This document shows positions 2,703 to 5,248 of a stretch of DNA of 5,248 bases, piece after piece. Numbering within the stretch: the first letter of the stretch is position 1; every line of letters starts with the position of its first letter. Source of the stretch: Anaeromyxobacter dehalogenans. Lineage in GTDB: Bacteria > Myxococcota_A > UBA9042 > DTJE01. A program made the position numbers and the translations under genes. Location: contig DYKK01000046.1 in the NCBI GenBank assembly GCA_020722625.1, positions 1-5,248 on the forward strand, read 5' to 3'. The notes under the pieces were generated by a model. It was given only the letters and a program-made list of their open reading frames with translations, searched no databases and had not been told where the DNA came from.

Positions 2703-5248
2703 ATGAAGACATCGTTGGCGCAGACGTGGGCCGCCTGGCTGGTCCTGGCCCTGGCCGCGTGCGGCGGCGGGGGCACGCCGGCCGGTTCCGCCGACTCCGC
2801 GGGGGACGACTTCGCGGGCCGGGACTTCTCGCGGGACCTCGTGGGCGCAGAGGACCCGGGCCCGGCCGAGGATGCGAGCCCGGGCGACTGGGCCTTCCTC
2901 GACTCGTACGAGGCCTCGCCCGGCGGGTTCCTCGCGCCCTGCGTCACCAACGAGGACTGCGTCAGCGGTTTCTGCGTGGAGGGCCCGGAAGGACCCTTGT
3001 GCACCAAGACCTGCCTGGTCCCCGGGGACTGTCCCCCCGACTTCGTTTGCATCGGCGTCGTGAACACCTACCCGGACATCGTGTTCATCTGCCTGCCGAA
3101 GTTCGGGCGCATCTGCGCCCCGTGCACCACGGATTCCCAGTGCGCGGGCGGACAGTGCATCTCGCTGCCCGACGGGCGCGCGTGCTCCGTGCCGTGCGAG
3201 GGGGACGAGGACTGCGCGGACCCGTACCGGTGCCGGACCCTGGACGACGGCGGCGAGCGGTACTGCCTGCCCCCGAGCGGGACGTGCGCGTGCCGCCCGG
3301 CGGACGAGGGCGTCAAGCGCTTCTGCGAGGTGACGAACGAGATCGGGACCTGCTTCGGGTACGAGACGTGCGACCCGAGCGTCGGGTTCGTGGGGTGCGA
3401 CGCCAGGACCCCCGTCCCCGAGGACTGCAACGGCGTGGACGACGACTGCGACGGCATGCCGGACGACGGCCTGCCCGAGGGAGGACCCTGCGAGGTCTCG
3501 AACGAGCACGGGACCTGCCAGGGGACCCGCGTCTGCCTGGGGCCCAAGGGGTGGTCATGCACCGCCGCCGCCCCCGCCGCCGAGGCGTGCGACGGCCTCG
3601 ACAACGACTGCGACGGCCTGACCGACGAGGACTTCAAGGTCGGCGACCAGTATGCGAGCCTGGAGCACTGCGGGGGGTGCTTCAAGTCGTGTCTGGGGAT
3701 CTTCCCGCACGCCGAGGTCGGGTGCGACACCTCCGGGGTGGGTGGTGGCGGCGATCAGCCCGCCGTCCCCCGGTGCGTGGTCGTTTCCTGCGACCAGGGA
3801 TACATCAAACTGAACGACTACCAGTGCATCCCCGCCGCCTCGACGCTCTGCCAGCCGTGCGCGGCGGACGCGGACTGCCTGATCCCGGACGCGCGGTGCC
3901 TCCCGCTGGCGGACGGGAAGGCCTGCGGCCAGCCCTGCTCGTCCCCCGGGGACTGCCCGGACGGCTACGACTGCCTGCCCTTCGAGGGCGGCCTGGACCA
4001 GTGCGTCCCCCACACCGGGACCTGCCAGTGCACCGGCGAGAACCCGGACCTCTCCCGGGCGTGCCAGGTCACGTGGTCCGATCCCCAGGACCCCTCGGCA
4101 CCCGTCTATACCTGCCAGGGCATCCAGCACTGCCTCGCCGACGGGTGGGGCCCCTGCGAACTCCCGGCTGAGTCGTGCGACGGCCAGGACCAGGACTGCG
4201 ACGGCGTGACGGACGAGGGGTTCCTGGACCCCGAGACGGGCAAGTACACCGGGGACGAGAACTGCGGCGTCTGCGGCAACAACTGCAAGGCCATCCCGGT
4301 GTCCCACGGCAGCGGTCGCTGCGACGCCGCGAAGACGGTGCCGGACTGCGTGGTCCAGTGCGACGAGGGGTTCTTCGACGTGGACGGGAACCCCTCGAAC
4401 GGATGCGAGTGTCAGTACCTGGGCGAGACCGACTTCCCGGGCGACGCCCCGGACGGGTGTCTGGTCGGGGACTGCTCGGACGCGAACTGCGACGGGATGG
4501 ACGGCGAGGTCGCCGGCGGGGTCTTCGTGGCGAAATACGGGTCGGACGGCAACGCGGGCACGATCGAGGCCCCGCTCCTGACGATCCAGGCCGGGATTGA
4601 CCGGGCGTTCGCGACCGGGGCGCGTGACGTCTATGTGGCGACCGGGGTCTATCCGGACCCGGTGACCCTGAAGCCCGGCGTGTCCGTCTATGGAGGTTAC
4701 TCGGCGGACTTCCGCGTGCGCGAACCCCTGTCGTACGAGACGGTCGTCCTCGGCGGCCCGCCGTCGCCGGCCGTCCGCGGCGCGGTCCAGGCCGCCTCGA
4801 TCCAGGGACAGGCGCCGGGATCGACCACGTTCGCGGGGTTCGTCATCTACGCCTACAACAACCGGGAGTCCGGCGGGAACAGCGTCGGGGTCTTCGCACG
4901 CGACTGCGACCAGTCCCTGCGCCTGTGGGACCTGCGCGTGGTCGGGGGCGACGGGGGGAACGGGACCCCGGGCGCGCCGGGGAGCGCGGGTCAGGACGGG
5001 ACCGCGGGGACCGCGGGGCTCCCGGCCTACGACATCGGGCAGAACAACTGCACGTCCGCGAAGGAGAACCCGGGCGGGGCCGGCGGGGTCTCGGCCTGCG
5101 CCGGCGTCATCACGAGCGGGGGCGACGGCGGGCGCGCCCTCTGTCCGGACTATGACGAGGGGGGGGACTGCAACTTCAACCAGTCCCGCAAGGCCACCGA
5201 GAACGGGACGCCCGGACAGAACAACGCGGCCGGCGACGGCACCGGCGG
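2703..5248 (+). CDS. cysteine-rich MopE-type surface lipoprotein with beta-helix and collagen-like regions (3' partial)
   Basis: The frame is open to the window edge, giving at least 848 residues. The N-terminus is a lipoprotein signal: hydrophobic core 9-19, then lipobox LAAC with Cys20 followed by glycines. An acidic, Pro/Gly-rich linker follows to about 78. Next comes an eight-cysteine module (80-130) and a second cysteine module (137-197). MopE-type putative metal-binding motifs lie at 240-256 (NGVDDDCDG), 294-311 (DGLDNDCDG..DE) and 490-507 (DGQDQDCDG..DE). CGxC-containing modules lie at 321-375 and 520-570, and NGCEC lies at 566-570. A degenerate Cys/Asp motif at 590-602 leads into a DUF1565/right-handed beta-helix-like segment (607-740, with GSDGNAGT and VYGGY). 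A collagen-like glycine run (748-772) and a Gly-rich region follow. Abundant cysteines imply disulfides and export to the cell surface. MopE of Methylococcus binds copper, but metal binding here is untested. Adhesion, matrix or metal binding are all possible. Codon use is uniform throughout. Confidence 0.92.
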   Translation, partial: MKTSLAQTWAAWLVLALAACGGGGTPAGSADSAGDDFAGRDFSRDLVGAEDPGPAEDASPGDWAFLDSYEASPGGFLAPCVTNEDCVSGFCVEGPEGPLCTKTCLVPGDCPPDFVCIGVVNTYPDIVFICLPKFGRICAPCTTDSQCAGGQCISLPDGRACSVPCEGDEDCADPYRCRTLDDGGERYCLPPSGTCACRPADEGVKRFCEVTNEIGTCFGYETCDPSVGFVGCDARTPVPEDCNGVDDDCDGMPDDGLPEGGPCEVSNEHGTCQGTRVCLGPKGWSCTAAAPAAEACDGLDNDCDGLTDEDFKVGDQYASLEHCGGCFKSCLGIFPHAEVGCDTSGVGGGGDQPAVPRCVVVSCDQGYIKLNDYQCIPAASTLCQPCAADADCLIPDARCLPLADGKACGQPCSSPGDCPDGYDCLPFEGGLDQCVPHTGTCQCTGENPDLSRACQVTWSDPQDPSAPVYTCQGIQHCLADGWGPCELPAESCDGQDQDCDGVTDEGFLDPETGKYTGDENCGVCGNNCKAIPVSHGSGRCDAAKTVPDCVVQCDEGFFDVDGNPSNGCECQYLGETDFPGDAPDGCLVGDCSDANCDGMDGEVAGGVFVAKYGSDGNAGTIEAPLLTIQAGIDRAFATGARDVYVATGVYPDPVTLKPGVSVYGGYSADFRVREPLSYETVVLGGPPSPAVRGAVQAASIQGQAPGSTTFAGFVIYAYNNRESGGNSVGVFARDCDQSLRLWDLRVVGGDGGNGTPGAPGSAGQDGTAGTAGLPAYDIGQNNCTSAKENPGGAGGVSACAGVITSGGDGGRALCPDYDEGGDCNFNQSRKATENGTPGQNNAAGDGTG
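3111..3470 (+). repeat. internal duplication, unit A (Cys module plus MopE motif)
   Basis: Residues 137-256 of the lipoprotein correspond to residues 382-507. Eleven cysteines of the first part align with a nearly constant offset of 245-247: C138/C383, C141/C386, C147/C392, C152/C399, C161/C408, C165/C412, C171/C418, C177/C424, C188/C434, C195/C441, C197/C443. The MopE motif aligns at an offset of 250. The pattern CxPC...DG.AC..PC...GTCxC is shared by both. The duplication appears old, since the residues between cysteines have mostly diverged. Confidence 0.7.
3846..4223 (+). repeat. internal duplication, unit B (Cys module plus MopE motif)
   Basis: This is the second copy of the Cys-module/MopE block, residues 382-507. 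Between the last Cys pair and the MopE motif it carries a short insertion (around residues 457-469) absent from unit A. In unit A the Cys/MopE block is followed by an extra MopE unit (263-311) before the CGGC module. In unit B the CGVC module follows directly, so the two halves differ by one MopE unit. Confidence 0.65.
4944..5018 (+). repeat. collagen-like Gly-X-Y stretch within the lipoprotein
   Basis: Residues 748-772 have glycine at every third position: 748, 751, 754, 757, 760, 763, 766, 769 and 772. This gives eight complete Gly-X-Y triplets (including GTP, GAP, GSA and GQD) plus a ninth glycine. The stretch is short for a stable triple helix on its own. It sits between the beta-helix-like segment and further Gly-rich sequence. 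Confidence 0.75.

Noticed and set aside
2726..4171. 481-codon plus-strand frame overlapping the lipoprotein
   Set aside because: Its translation is Arg/Gly/Pro-rich without domains. The overlapping frame beginning at 2703 has a signal peptide, ordered cysteines and MopE motifs.
2703..5248. Eukaryotic-type EGF or collagen protein, hence eukaryotic DNA
   Set aside because: The gene is intronless, has a bacterial lipobox and ribosome binding site, and follows a bacterial operon. MopE and NGCE motifs are common in Myxococcota.

Overview
The window is very GC-rich, and its genes use G or C at almost every third codon position. The largest gene encodes a cysteine-rich lipoprotein with MopE-type putative metal-binding repeats and a parallel beta-helix-like region. 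Proteins of this kind are typical of Myxococcota (former Deltaproteobacteria). A myxobacterium-like or uncultured Myxococcota chromosome is therefore the best guess. No marker gene is present to prove it.

Layout. Positions 1-510 hold no convincing gene. They carry a nested repeat block: two clusters of TGTCAC/TGACAC hexamers (about 54-105 and 352-407) flank three copies of a hairpin repeat (left arm GCGAGC, right arm GCTCGC). Two hairpin copies lie in tandem with a 25-nt period. A longer 51-nt unit recurs 80 nt downstream. At 511-2487 three genes on the plus strand overlap one another: a small protein of unknown function with a possible helix-turn-helix (511-891), then two ABC ATPases of the peptide/nickel importer (DppD/DppF, NikD/NikE) type (839-1672 and 1669-2487). 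Overlaps of 53 and 4 nt suggest translational coupling. No permease or substrate-binding protein gene is in the window. A 215-nt intergenic region (2488-2702) has a conspicuously AT-richer stretch and is the likely promoter region of the next gene.

From 2703 to the right edge (2703-5248, still open) a long plus-strand gene encodes a secreted lipoprotein of at least 848 residues. In order it has a lipoprotein signal, an acidic linker, cysteine-rich modules, three MopE-type Cys/Asp motifs, a repeated Cys-module/MopE block, a segment resembling DUF1565 or right-handed beta-helix proteins, and a glycine-rich region with nine glycines at perfect three-residue spacing (collagen-like).

How the parts work together is uncertain. 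The two ATPases should power one importer, probably for peptides or a metal complex, whose membrane subunits lie elsewhere. The lipoprotein is most likely exposed on the cell surface. A functional link between transporter and lipoprotein (for example through metal) is only a guess from proximity. The items most worth a second look are the repeat block at the left end and the duplicated, collagen-bearing architecture of the lipoprotein.
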